A stretch of DNA of 64,000 bases from Paractinoplanes bogorensis (GTDB lineage Bacteria > Actinomycetota > Actinomycetes > Mycobacteriales > Micromonosporaceae), in assembly GCF_018829635.1 (NCBI RefSeq), contig NZ_JAHKKG010000007.1, positions 1-64,000 on the forward strand, given 5' to 3'. The translations under genes were made by a program, and so were the position numbers. Below are positions 52,531 to 60,074 of this stretch, in pieces. A model generated the notes under the pieces. The model did no database searches, had not been told where the DNA came from, and saw only the letters and a program-made list of their open reading frames with translations. How positions within the stretch are numbered: position 1 is the first letter of the stretch; each line of letters starts with the position of its first letter.

Positions 52531-53089
52531 GGACAGCGTCCTCCAGCGGTACGAACGGGGACACCAGCAGATAATCCGGCTTGTTCGATTCGTCGTAGCC
52601 GGTGCTGCGGGCGATCACGAACTGGAACCCCCGGGGCCGCTCGGACCCGGGATATTGCGCCCGTACGGCGTGCTCGACGACGTCGCGCATCACCTCGTAC
52701 GGCGTGGTGGCGGTGATGTCGACCCCGGGCCGGCCGAGGTAGGCGATCAGGTCGGCGCAGATGTCGAAGATCGCCTTGTCCTGCCGGCGCTCCGGGAACC
52801 AGACCATCTGCCGCCACCGCCGTTGCGGGATGACGATCGTCTCGGACCACCGGGTCTGCTCGCCGTCCGCGGTCAGCACCCGGTGCAGCAGGTGGAAATC
52901 GTGCTGGGCCGGCTCGGGGGCGAAGAACCGCCAGTTGCCGATCAGCAGCCCGGGCACGTCGTACTTGCGGAACCGGTCGAAGACCTGCTGCGGGTGCTGG
53001 CTGAGCACCGTCACCCCGAACCACCCGACCAGGCCGGCGGTGATCGCGGTGGTCAGGGGGCGCAGGTCGGCGCCGACCCGGCGGCTCAC
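52523..53089 (-). CDS. SdpA-like partner protein
   Basis: The protein has 188 residues. One membrane helix (about 12-28, TAITAGLVGWFGVTVL) is followed by KYDVPGLLIGNWRFFAPEPA and a soluble domain. The NW-FFAPEP segment after a single helix is the layout of SdpA and of the DUF-type partners that accompany HTTM/SdpB proteins; the assignment rests on layout and neighbour, not on close identity. The GTG start overlaps the fusion gene (GTGA). The last 8 bp overlap the methyltransferase gene. Confidence 0.6.
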   Translation of the reverse strand: MSRRVGADLRPLTTAITAGLVGWFGVTVLSQHPQQVFDRFRKYDVPGLLIGNWRFFAPEPAQHDFHLLHRVLTADGEQTRWSETIVIPQRRWRQMVWFPERRQDKAIFDICADLIAYLGRPGVDITATTPYEVMRDVVEHAVRAQYPGSERPRGFQFVIARSTGYDESNKPDYLLVSPFVPLEDAVHD

Positions 53090-54897
53090 CGGTCCACCCC
53101 GGTGACGTCGTCGACGAAGGCCGTCAGGATCTTGGCCACCTCGGCCGCCCGGGCCTCGTCGGTGAGGATGCCGTCGTGGTCGGCGCCCTCGATCACGTGC
53201 CGCTCGGCCCGGGGCGCCGAAGCGGCGAACTCGTCGTGCAGGTCGGCCTGGACGGCGTCGGCGCGCGCGGTGGTGCCGGCCGTCACCACCACCAGCGGAG
53301 CGTCGATCCGGGGCAGTCCGACCGACTCGTCCTCGAAGCGCTCCCGCACCACCTTCCACTCCCGCCGGGCGGCCGACCACAGCTCAGGGTCGCGATATTG
53401 AGCGAGGGCAAGCGGCCGTACGGGCTCGGGCAGCCGATCCACCCAGGCCGCGCGGGGCAGCAGCGACCCGAGCCCGGCCCGCAGCGATCCCGGCATGATG
53501 GACAGGATGCTGGTCAGCACCCGGCCGCCCTCGGCTTGGCGCAGCGAACGACGCAGCTCGGCGGGGTGACTGGAGTCGATCAGGGCGACCCCGCTGACCT
53601 GACGACCCAGCCGCTCGGCGGCGAGCAGGGCCAGATAGCCGCCGAGCGAGTGGCCGACCAGGATCACCGGGCGCTCGCCGGCCACGTGCCGGGCCAGGTC
53701 GACGAGATCGTCCACCATGGCCTCGAAGCGGTATTCGCCGGAACCCCGGTAGCGGCTGGACCCGTAACCGGCCCGCTGATAGGTCACCGTCGTGAAGCGC
53801 GTGCCCAGCGCCCCGCCGATCCGTTCCCAGTGCTCCCCGGTGGCGGCCAGCCCGCTCTCCAGCAGCACCACCGGTCCGCCGTTGTCGGCGCCGGGGTAGC
53901 GGTAGGAGAGGACGTTGCCCGCGGCCGTGGTGAAGGTGCGCTCGTCGCCGCGGCCCCGCTCGATCATCCGGCGCCGGCGGATCCGGGCCACCTGCCCGGC
54001 GGCGAACAGGACGAGCCCGGCCGCGGCGGCCACTGCGGGCAGCGTGTCGTCGCGGCGGACCCCGTTCGCGTCGGCGGTCCGCTCCCGGGGGCGGGTGGTG
54101 TAGGTGATCGCCGGGTAGGTCGACGTGAACGCCCAGAAGAACCGGCCCAGCCCCATCACCCGTGCGTTGACCAGATGGAACGTGCCCGCCGTGGCCAGCA
54201 GATAGGGCGCGGGACGGCCCCGGGCGGCGTACGCGAGCGGGAAGGCGCACTCCATGGCCAGCACCCCGTGGGCGGCGAGCCGGGTCAGCCGGGGATAGCG
54301 GCTGAGCAGCTGCCAGACCTGCGGATCGCCGTAGGTGAAGGTGCGGGTGATGCCGGGCAGGGCACGCCCGCTGCGCCAGGTGTCGCTGGGCAGTTTGGCC
54401 CAGCCGGAGACCGTGTAGGACAGCACCGACTGCAGTGAGATGAACCAGAGTGCGGCGTCGACGATCGCGGGGCGGCGGTGACCGGCCCGGGCGATCGTGG
54501 TGAGCGCCTGCACGAGGAACGAGACCTGGTCGGCGCCGTCGCTGCCGTAGAGGTGCTGGGCGTGCAGCGCGGCCTGGCTGCCGGTGAGCACGGCGTTGGC
54601 GGCGACCCGCTGCCGGTGGGTGAGCGGCATCCAGAGCGCGACCGCGGCCAGCGCCCGGCTCGCGTGCAGGGCCGTGACCATCCGGTCGCCGCTGGTCAGG
54701 TCGAGCACCCGGGTCAGGCGCGGGGCGTGCTCGGCGAACGTACGCCGGTTCACGGCCCAGTTGTTCGCACCGCCCTGCCGCCGGTCCCGGCCACGGGTCA
54801 GGTATTCCAGACTGGCCAACAGGTGCGTGACCGAGCTGATCCGTTCGGTCCAGTTCAGCACGGCGGAGCGGTCGAGGGCGCGGAGGGGGTTGGGCAT
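53086..54897 (-). CDS. SdpB/HTTM-like membrane domain fused to an alpha/beta hydrolase
   Basis: The protein has 603 residues. Residues 1-305 are polytopic and contain YGSDGADQVSFLVQAL (about 117-132) and YTVSGWAKLPSDTWRSG (161-177), the pattern of HTTM proteins such as SdpB and vitamin-K-dependent carboxylase. Residues 320-600 are a canonical hydrolase: LLESGLAATGEHW (oxyanion loop), VGHSLGGYLALLA with Ser417, and EGADHDGIL with the catalytic His. AGGAAGAG lies 8 nt before the ATG. The fusion suggests that peptide maturation and an ester/peptide-cleaving step work in one membrane protein; no such fusion is familiar to me. Confidence 0.75.
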   Translation of the reverse strand: MPNPLRALDRSAVLNWTERISSVTHLLASLEYLTRGRDRRQGGANNWAVNRRTFAEHAPRLTRVLDLTSGDRMVTALHASRALAAVALWMPLTHRQRVAANAVLTGSQAALHAQHLYGSDGADQVSFLVQALTTIARAGHRRPAIVDAALWFISLQSVLSYTVSGWAKLPSDTWRSGRALPGITRTFTYGDPQVWQLLSRYPRLTRLAAHGVLAMECAFPLAYAARGRPAPYLLATAGTFHLVNARVMGLGRFFWAFTSTYPAITYTTRPRERTADANGVRRDDTLPAVAAAAGLVLFAAGQVARIRRRRMIERGRGDERTFTTAAGNVLSYRYPGADNGGPVVLLESGLAATGEHWERIGGALGTRFTTVTYQRAGYGSSRYRGSGEYRFEAMVDDLVDLARHVAGERPVILVGHSLGGYLALLAAERLGRQVSGVALIDSSHPAELRRSLRQAEGGRVLTSILSIMPGSLRAGLGSLLPRAAWVDRLPEPVRPLALAQYRDPELWSAARREWKVVRERFEDESVGLPRIDAPLVVVTAGTTARADAVQADLHDEFAASAPRAERHVIEGADHDGILTDEARAAEVAKILTAFVDDVTGVDR

Positions 54898-54925
54898 GGT
54901 CGCGGCTCTTCCTGGAGAAGTTTGG

Positions 54926-54958
54926 GGGCCGGTGTGCCAGGTCCCGGCACACCGGCCC
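54926..54958 (-). promoter_or_regulatory. 13-bp hairpin between precursor genes and processing genes (attenuator-like)
   Basis: A perfect stem (54926-54938 with 54946-54958, 7-nt loop) lies 11 nt after the second peptide gene. No T-run follows it on the minus strand, so it would slow transcription or protect the 3' end of the peptide mRNA rather than stop it fully. Confidence 0.65.
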
Positions 54959-54969
54959 GGTACGCCCGG

Positions 54970-55209
54970 CTAGAGCTGGCTGTTCTCGGCCGGGGGACGG
55001 GGACCACCGAAATTGCGTCCGGCGGCGTAACCGGCGGCGAAGAGTCCGGCGACCGAACCGACCGCGGCGACGCCGGCCGCCACCGCGACGAACGTCGCCG
55101 GAGTGGCCAGGACGGGCATGCCCCCGACCTGGTCACACGCCTCGTCGGCGTCGATCCGGACGGTGGCCAGAACGGGATCCGCGTTCACCCTGGTGGCGAT
55201 GACGGACAT
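54970..55209 (-). CDS. candidate peptide precursor 2
   Basis: The protein has 79 residues. Residues 1-30 form a hydrophilic, acidic region ending in Gly29-Gly30. Then PVLATP (32-37), a Gly/Ala/Val-rich hydrophobic helix (38-64) with AAGYAAGRN, and a polar Pro-rich tail. One Cys (25) lies in the leader. A second PVLAT occurs at 12-16. AGGAGGTG, a near-perfect ribosome site, is 5 nt before the ATG, unlike most genes here. It is paralogous to the gene 20 nt upstream. I infer a bacteriocin-like prepeptide; a small membrane subunit is the alternative. Confidence 0.65.
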   Translation of the reverse strand: MSVIATRVNADPVLATVRIDADEACDQVGGMPVLATPATFVAVAAGVAAVGSVAGLFAAGYAAGRNFGGPRPPAENSQL

Positions 55210-55229
55210 GGGGCACCTCCTGATCGGCT

Positions 55230-55454
55230 TTACTTCGGAACCGGGTGCGTGCCCTCGGCCATGTTGCGGGCGATTCCCACCATGTAGCCGGCGTGGAACG
55301 CCGCGGCACCGACGGCGACGCCGAGCGCCACCGCCGTCGGAGTGGCGAGCACCGGGGTGAGCCCGGCCAGCCCCCGTACGGTCCGGTCCTGCTCGCTGAG
55401 TGAGCCGAACGCGTCCGCCGAGACGTCGTTGATGTGATCGATAAGTGCGGTCAT
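55230..55454 (-). CDS. candidate peptide precursor 1
   Basis: The protein has 74 residues and no Cys. A hydrophilic N-terminal part (1-31, SLSEQDRTVRGLAG at its end) precedes PVLATP (34-39), a hydrophobic Gly-zipper-like helix (40-62) with HAGYMVGIARN, and a short tail EGTHPVPK. GGGAGGTG lies 6 nt before the ATG. It is the first gene of the operon, downstream of the divergent dyad. PVLATP, GY-x2-G and RN align with precursor 2, so the two arose by duplication. Confidence 0.65.
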   Translation of the reverse strand: MTALIDHINDVSADAFGSLSEQDRTVRGLAGLTPVLATPTAVALGVAVGAAAFHAGYMVGIARNMAEGTHPVPK

Positions 55455-55476
55455 CTATTTCACCTCCCGCAAACTT

Positions 55477-55523
55477 TTTAGCGGCTGTGAGTCTCGGGGC
55501 ACAAGAGATTCACGTCAGCTAAA
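55477..55523. promoter_or_regulatory. nested dyad operator in the XRE / peptide-gene divergent promoter
   Basis: Centred at 55500: outer arms TTTAGC (55477-55482) and GCTAAA (55518-55523), inner arms GTGAGTCTC (55487-55495) and GAGATTCAC (55505-55513, one mismatch). It overlaps TTGTGC/TAAAAA boxes that could drive the peptide genes. The XRE protein encoded next door is the natural ligand. TAGCGGCT (55479) is also repeated inverted at 55530. Confidence 0.7.
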
Positions 55524-55592
55524 TTCTGGAGCCGCTACGATGGCCGGGTAGATCAGCTCGGCCGGCCGGGAGTAGTGGAGGAGGGCGCCACA

Positions 55593-56051
55593 ATGGACGA
55601 ATCACCCCACGGCCCCCTCGCCGTGAAGGTCAACCGGCTCTTCGAGGTGATCCGGCGCCCCGACCGCACGCCCTATCGCAACGAGGAAGTGGCCACGGCC
55701 TGCCGCGAGGCGACCGGCGAGAGCTTCTCCACCACGTACCTGTGGCAGCTGCGCAACGGCAAGCGCACCAACCCGACCAAGCGGCATCTGGAGGCTCTGG
55801 CCCAGTTCTTCCAGGTCCCCGCGGCGTATTTCTTCGACGACGAGCAGAGCACGCGCATCGCCGAGGAGCTCGAGCTGCTCGGCGCGCTGCGCGACAACGC
55901 GGTCCGGCAGATCGCGCTGCGGGCGGTCACGCTCTCGCCCGAGGGGCTCGACACGATCAGCGACATGATCGACGTCATCGGGCGGCGAGAGGCCCGCCAG
56001 GCCGGCCTCTCGCGTGACGCTGACGGCGGGGCCGGGCCCGATGGCGGTTGA
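55593..56051 (+). CDS. XRE family transcriptional regulator
   Basis: The protein has 152 residues. The HTH region (about 8-72) includes NEEVATACREATGESFSTTYLWQLRNGKRTNP in the form typical of actinobacterial XRE proteins (core STTYLWQLRNGKR), then FQVPAAYFFDDEQ. The C-terminal half is helical. GGAGGAGGG lies 8 nt before the ATG. It overlaps the ImmA-like gene by 11 nt; ImmA-type proteases cleave such repressors in mobile elements, so this pair may form a switch for the divergent peptide genes. Confidence 0.87.
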   Translation: MDESPHGPLAVKVNRLFEVIRRPDRTPYRNEEVATACREATGESFSTTYLWQLRNGKRTNPTKRHLEALAQFFQVPAAYFFDDEQSTRIAEELELLGALRDNAVRQIALRAVTLSPEGLDTISDMIDVIGRREARQAGLSRDADGGAGPDGG

Positions 56052-56553
56052 GCGCGACATGTGGCGCCGGTGCCGCCGGATCGTCGACTCGCTGCCGATC
56101 CCGGCGCCGTTCGACCCGGCCCGGTTCGTCGACGCGCTGGCCCGCCGGCGCGGTCGCCCGGTCGAGCTGGTGCCGATGCCTGGCGGCATGAAACAGTGCG
56201 GCGCGCTGGTCGCGACCGACCGGGCCGACTACCTCTTCTACGCCGCCAGCACGACCCGGCTGCACCAGGAGCACATCCTGTTGCACGAGGTCGGGCACCT
56301 GCTCTGCGGCCACACCGACGACCGCACCCTCACCGCCCTGCCGGCCATGCTGCTGCCCAACCTGTCCGACGACCTGGTCCGCCGGGTGCTCGGCCGCTCC
56401 GACTACTCGGTCGCCCAGGAACAGGAGGCCGAGCTGATCGCCTCGATGATCGCGCAGCGGGCCCGCCGCGGCCCGGCCGCCGGCACCGGTCCGGTCGACC
56501 CCGAGGTGGCCGACGGCCTGGCCCGGCTCGGCTCGATCTTCGACACCGGCTGA
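56041..56553 (+). CDS. ImmA/IrrE-type zinc metalloprotease domain protein
   Basis: The protein has 170 residues. HILLHEVGHLLCGH holds the HExxH zinc site (His82-Glu83, His86), and EQEAELIASMIAQRA downstream supplies the usual third-ligand helix. The layout matches ImmA/IrrE proteins that cleave or act with XRE repressors. ATG 56041 is used; GTG 56014 is possible. Confidence 0.82.
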   Translation: MAVERDMWRRCRRIVDSLPIPAPFDPARFVDALARRRGRPVELVPMPGGMKQCGALVATDRADYLFYAASTTRLHQEHILLHEVGHLLCGHTDDRTLTALPAMLLPNLSDDLVRRVLGRSDYSVAQEQEAELIASMIAQRARRGPAAGTGPVDPEVADGLARLGSIFDTG

Positions 56554-56567
56554 CCCCGGCGGGCGCG

Positions 56568-57752
56568 GTGCTGATCTGGCTCAACATCCTGGCCCTGCCC
56601 TGTGCCGCCCTGGTCGCGGCGTACAAGCTGATCCCGGTGAACGGCCGGCGCCCGGCCGAGGGCACCCGTTACCTCTCCGCCTTCTTCCTCTGCATCGGCC
56701 TCGGACTGGCCGTGATGTCGCATCCGGTGCTGACCGCGATCAGCCAGGTCGAGCCGCTGCCCAACCTGGGCCGGCTGCTCGGCAACTCGCTGGAGATGCT
56801 GGCCGCCTACTTCCTCGGCGCGCTCGGCCACAGCATCGCCCGTCCGTCCGGCACCCGGCGCTGGCTCCGCCGGTATGCCGTCCTGCTGATCGGCGCGATC
56901 ACGCTGATGCTGGTGCTGCTGGCCACCGCCGGCACCACGTTCACCCTCAACTACGTCAACGCCTACTCGCGGAACCCGGCGGTCGTCGTCTACCTGCTGG
57001 TCTTTTTCGGCTACATCATGCTGTGCCTGGTCACGTTCATCGCCAACGTGGGCGGCTACGTGCGGCACCTGGCCCCCGGCGTGTTGCGGGTCGGGCTGAG
57101 TCTGGTGGTCGCGGGCGCCGCGCTGGGCATCGTGTGGGCCGGCTGGTCCGGGTTGCGACCGGTGGTCACGCTCACCACCGGCCGATCGCTGGCCACCACC
57201 CTGCCGGTCGGCACCACGCTGGGCGCGATCTGCCTGCTGCTGTGGCTGATCGGGGCGACCCTGACCGCCTGGGGTGACCGGATCACCGCCCCGCTGCGCT
57301 GGTGGCGCGCGCTGCGCGAACTGCGCCGCATCCAGCCACTCTGGCGGGCGCTGCGGACGGCGGTGCCGCAGGTCGCCCTCGACACCGGCGGCGGCTGGCC
57401 GTCGGCCGGGGTGGAGTTCGCGCTCTACCGGCGGGTGATCGAGGTCCGCGACGCCCAGCTGACCCTGCGCCCCTATGCGCATCCCGACGTCTCCGAATGG
57501 CTGGGCCCGGCCGCCGATCCGGCCACGCTGGAGGCGGCGGTGATCGCGTCGGCGCTGGTCGGGCACGCCCGGGGCCGCAACTACGGCACCGAGCACCCGT
57601 TCCAGGAGCTGGACGCCTCACTGGCCTCGGAGAGCGCCTGGCTGTCCGAGGTGTCCCGCCAGTTCACCGGCTCGTCCGAGGTGCAGCGAATCCGCCGCCT
57701 GGCCGACACGTCCCTGGGTGGTGACGGGTCACAAGGCGGCTCGGCGGGATGA
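56568..57752 (+). CDS. MAB_1171c-type seven-helix membrane protein
   Basis: The protein has 394 residues. About seven helices fill residues 1-235 (LIWLNILALPCAALVAAYKL first). A soluble C-terminal domain follows with LRRIQPLWRALRTAVPQV and EFALYRRVIEVRDAQLTLRPY, the typical end of the MAB_1171c family of putative transporters commonly found after XRE genes. It may act as sensor or immunity protein of the peptide locus. The GTG starts 14 nt after the ImmA-like stop. Confidence 0.8.
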   Translation: MLIWLNILALPCAALVAAYKLIPVNGRRPAEGTRYLSAFFLCIGLGLAVMSHPVLTAISQVEPLPNLGRLLGNSLEMLAAYFLGALGHSIARPSGTRRWLRRYAVLLIGAITLMLVLLATAGTTFTLNYVNAYSRNPAVVVYLLVFFGYIMLCLVTFIANVGGYVRHLAPGVLRVGLSLVVAGAALGIVWAGWSGLRPVVTLTTGRSLATTLPVGTTLGAICLLLWLIGATLTAWGDRITAPLRWWRALRELRRIQPLWRALRTAVPQVALDTGGGWPSAGVEFALYRRVIEVRDAQLTLRPYAHPDVSEWLGPAADPATLEAAVIASALVGHARGRNYGTEHPFQELDASLASESAWLSEVSRQFTGSSEVQRIRRLADTSLGGDGSQGGSAG

Positions 57753-57758
57753 CCGGGG

Positions 57759-58361
57759 TCAGCGCTGAGCCTCCCAGCGAGGCGTGAAGGTGATGGACTG
57801 GGCCTGGGCGGCGTCGTTGCTCTGGACGATCCACTCGAGTTTCCAGGTTCGGCTGGTGCCGGTGGTGGCCGACCAGGTGCCGACGCCGTTCGCCCAGGAG
57901 CCAGTGGCGGCGATGAAGGCGTCGAGGGTCTTGGTGCCGTCCTTCATGCCGGTCGTGTTGTAGAGGGTGCTGGTGGAGCTGAAGTCGCTGCAGTCGGTGT
58001 TGTTGCCGGTGCCGACCTGCAGGCGAAACACCATGTACGAGCCGAGCGCGCCGGTCGCCGGGGGTATGTACATCTTCACCGTGGCCGGCAGCGAACCGGT
58101 GTAGGTCGTGATCACGCACGCGAGGGCGGTGCTGCCGGGGATGACATTCGTCGCCGTGAAGAACTGGCTGCCCGAGGCCGCGGTGCCGGTGAGCACCACC
58201 GTGCCGGTGTAGAGGGTGTTGCCGTTGTTCGAGGTCTGCGCGGTGAACCGCGCGTCGGCCGGGCGCAGTTGAGTGACCGTGACGGCGAGTGCCGCGGCCA
58301 CGGCGTACCAGCGCAGACGTCGCCAGAGGTGGCGCCGCGGCCGGCGGGTATGTCTGCCCAC
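57759..58361 (-). CDS. secreted TasA/CalY-like protein with SipW-class signal
   Basis: The protein has 200 residues. A basic N-terminus and hydrophobic helix (about 18-31) are followed by DARFTAQTSNNGNTLYTGT, the region just after cleavage in SipW-dependent proteins such as TasA/CalY. The rest is beta-rich with two Cys. It ends 6 nt from the convergent membrane gene. It should be processed by the peptidase at 59165 and exposed or assembled on the surface. Confidence 0.78.
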   Translation of the reverse strand: MGRHTRRPRRHLWRRLRWYAVAAALAVTVTQLRPADARFTAQTSNNGNTLYTGTVVLTGTAASGSQFFTATNVIPGSTALACVITTYTGSLPATVKMYIPPATGALGSYMVFRLQVGTGNNTDCSDFSSTSTLYNTTGMKDGTKTLDAFIAATGSWANGVGTWSATTGTSRTWKLEWIVQSNDAAQAQSITFTPRWEAQR

Positions 58362-58419
58362 AGCTCCGGCCTCCTCACCTCACCTGTTCGGCAGGTTGGG
58401 AATCGGGCTGAACGCGGAA

Positions 58420-58450
58420 CGGCTCCGGCGGCTGGAAGCCACCGGAGCCG
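58420..58450 (-). terminator. hairpin between the two TasA-like genes
   Basis: GGCTCCGG with CCGGAGCC plus an inner GGCT/AGCC make a stem of 12 pairs with one mismatch and a GGA loop, after the 58473 gene. It may limit read-through into 57759. Confidence 0.7.
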
Positions 58451-58472
58451 ATCTCACTGGTCCGTTTGGTGA

Positions 58473-59168
58473 TTAGCGCTGCGCCTCCCACGTGACGCCG
58501 AACTTGACGCCGTCACCCTGCACCGAGTCGGGCGCGGTGGACGGGAGCGCATAGGTGAAGCGGAAGACGCGCCACTGGTTCTGGCCGATGGTCGGGGCCG
58601 ACAGGGTCGTGCCGGCGTAGTTCTGGTTGTTCTTGATGAGGGTCCGGAGGCTGGTCGCCGCCGTCACGTTGCTGAAGGTGCCGACGCCGGACGGCGCGCA
58701 GTTGCCGTAGCCGGGGTCGGTGGCCAGGTCGGCGCTGTTCACCTCGATCTGCAGGGTGGTGTAGTCGTCCATCTCCGACGCGGCGCTGTCGGCCCAGTCG
58801 ACGTAGGCGGCGCCGGCGGCGCTCTCCTGCGCCTTGTTGGTGCCGGTGATGGGGAAGTACATCTTGATCGCGGTGGGCGTCAGCGAACCGGTGTAGGTGA
58901 CGGCCATACACACCGTTCCCGTGGCGCCCGGCGCCATGGCCGACGGGGTGAACATCGCGGTCGAACCGCCGTCGTTGTCCGCGATGGCGACCGTACCGGC
59001 GCCCAGGGTGTTGCCGTCGTTGCTGGTGGTCGCGGTGAACGTCGCGTGCGACGACTGCCACACGACGCCCGAACACGCGATCAGGCCGACGACCGCGGCA
59101 ACCCCGCGACGAGCGCGGTTGCTCTTGACGGCCTTGGTGATGATCCCCCGCATATGTTTCCCCTTCAT
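58473..59168 (-). CDS. secreted TasA/CalY-like protein
   Basis: The protein has 231 residues. The signal region RGVAAVVGLIACSGVVWQSS is followed by HATFTATTSNDGNTLGAGT and AIADNDGGS, the family motif. The body is beta-rich with paired Cys. The ATG overlaps the peptidase stop (ATGA) and has GGGGG 4 nt upstream; a second ATG at 59153 with AAGGGG is also good. Co-expression with its peptidase is built in by the overlap. Confidence 0.82.
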   Translation of the reverse strand: MKGKHMRGIITKAVKSNRARRGVAAVVGLIACSGVVWQSSHATFTATTSNDGNTLGAGTVAIADNDGGSTAMFTPSAMAPGATGTVCMAVTYTGSLTPTAIKMYFPITGTNKAQESAAGAAYVDWADSAASEMDDYTTLQIEVNSADLATDPGYGNCAPSGVGTFSNVTAATSLRTLIKNNQNYAGTTLSAPTIGQNQWRVFRFTYALPSTAPDSVQGDGVKFGVTWEAQR

Positions 59169-59944
59169 CGATCCCCCATGGAAACCGCTGCGGCGGTCTC
59201 AGGGATCCAGTTCGGTCGAGGGGCGGGGGCCATCGAGTCGCGAATCAGTGCAGCTGAGTTGCCAATCGGTGCACGGCGCAGGCGGTAGGAGTCGGCGTCC
59301 ACGGGACCGTCGAGAACCCCGTGAGCGACCGGGACACGCCGGACGCGGTACGGGTCGGCGTCCACCGGCCCGTCCGACAGGCGCCGCGGGGCGCTGGGCG
59401 GCGGCGTGGGCGGCTCGTTCCGGCGTGGCTGCCAGAGCAGCAGGGTGAGCAGCAGGATGGCGGCCGCGACGACCGGCACGTAACGCCCCTGCCGGATCCA
59501 GAGGTAGGGCAGCCCGATGTACGGGATGCGGATCCGCGGAATGCCGACCAGGTGGTCCATCGGCACCGGCGTGCTGTCGGCGGTCGGGTTGGCGTCGCCC
59601 TTGGTGATCATGCGGCCGGCCTCGTCCAGGCGGATCACCCGGTGCATGAGCAGCTCACCGGGATGCGCGGGGTCGTTGACCAGGACGACCGTGCCGACCT
59701 CGACGTGCGTCGGCGGCGGGGCGGCGGCGGAGATGACGTCGCCGGGCCGGATCCTGGGCATCATCGAACCGGAGACCACAACCGTGGACTTCCACCCCAG
59801 CAGCACCGGGGCCATCGACACCAGCAGCAGTCCCACGATGCACGCGAGGGCCGCGTCCCGGGCGTCGAAGAGCAGCACGCGACCCTCGGAACGAGCGCGG
59901 AGCAGCAGCGCCCGTCCGTCCCTGGGTGCACAGTGCTTGCCCAC
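59165..59944 (-). CDS. SipW/ER-type signal peptidase I
   Basis: The protein has 259 residues. A helix (about 30-52) precedes VVVSGSMMPRIRPGD with Ser60. MHRVIRL puts His101 where bacterial type I enzymes have Lys, and TKGDANPTAD supplies the Asp, so this is the Ser-His (SipW/archaeal) class. A second helix is at about 155-172. The tail contains two copies of DGPVDADxYRxRR. It should cleave the neighbouring TasA-like proteins. GTG start with AGGGGG 10 nt upstream. Confidence 0.9.
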   Translation of the reverse strand: MGKHCAPRDGRALLLRARSEGRVLLFDARDAALACIVGLLLVSMAPVLLGWKSTVVVSGSMMPRIRPGDVISAAAPPPTHVEVGTVVLVNDPAHPGELLMHRVIRLDEAGRMITKGDANPTADSTPVPMDHLVGIPRIRIPYIGLPYLWIRQGRYVPVVAAAILLLTLLLWQPRRNEPPTPPPSAPRRLSDGPVDADPYRVRRVPVAHGVLDGPVDADSYRLRRAPIGNSAALIRDSMAPAPRPNWIPETAAAVSMGDR

Positions 59945-60074
59945 GGCGCGCTAACCCCCTGTCATCCGTTTGTCACATCGGCGTACCGGTGAGACGACTG
60001 AGCCCGACTCCTTATCCGGGCCACCCGCGGGACCGATCAAACGGCGGTCAGCACACCCGGGGGAGGAGAAAAGC

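Noticed and set aside
54970-55454. Lanthipeptide or thiopeptide precursors
   Set aside because: Precursor 1 has no Cys and precursor 2 a single one in the leader part; no LanB/C/M, YcaO or radical SAM enzyme is near.
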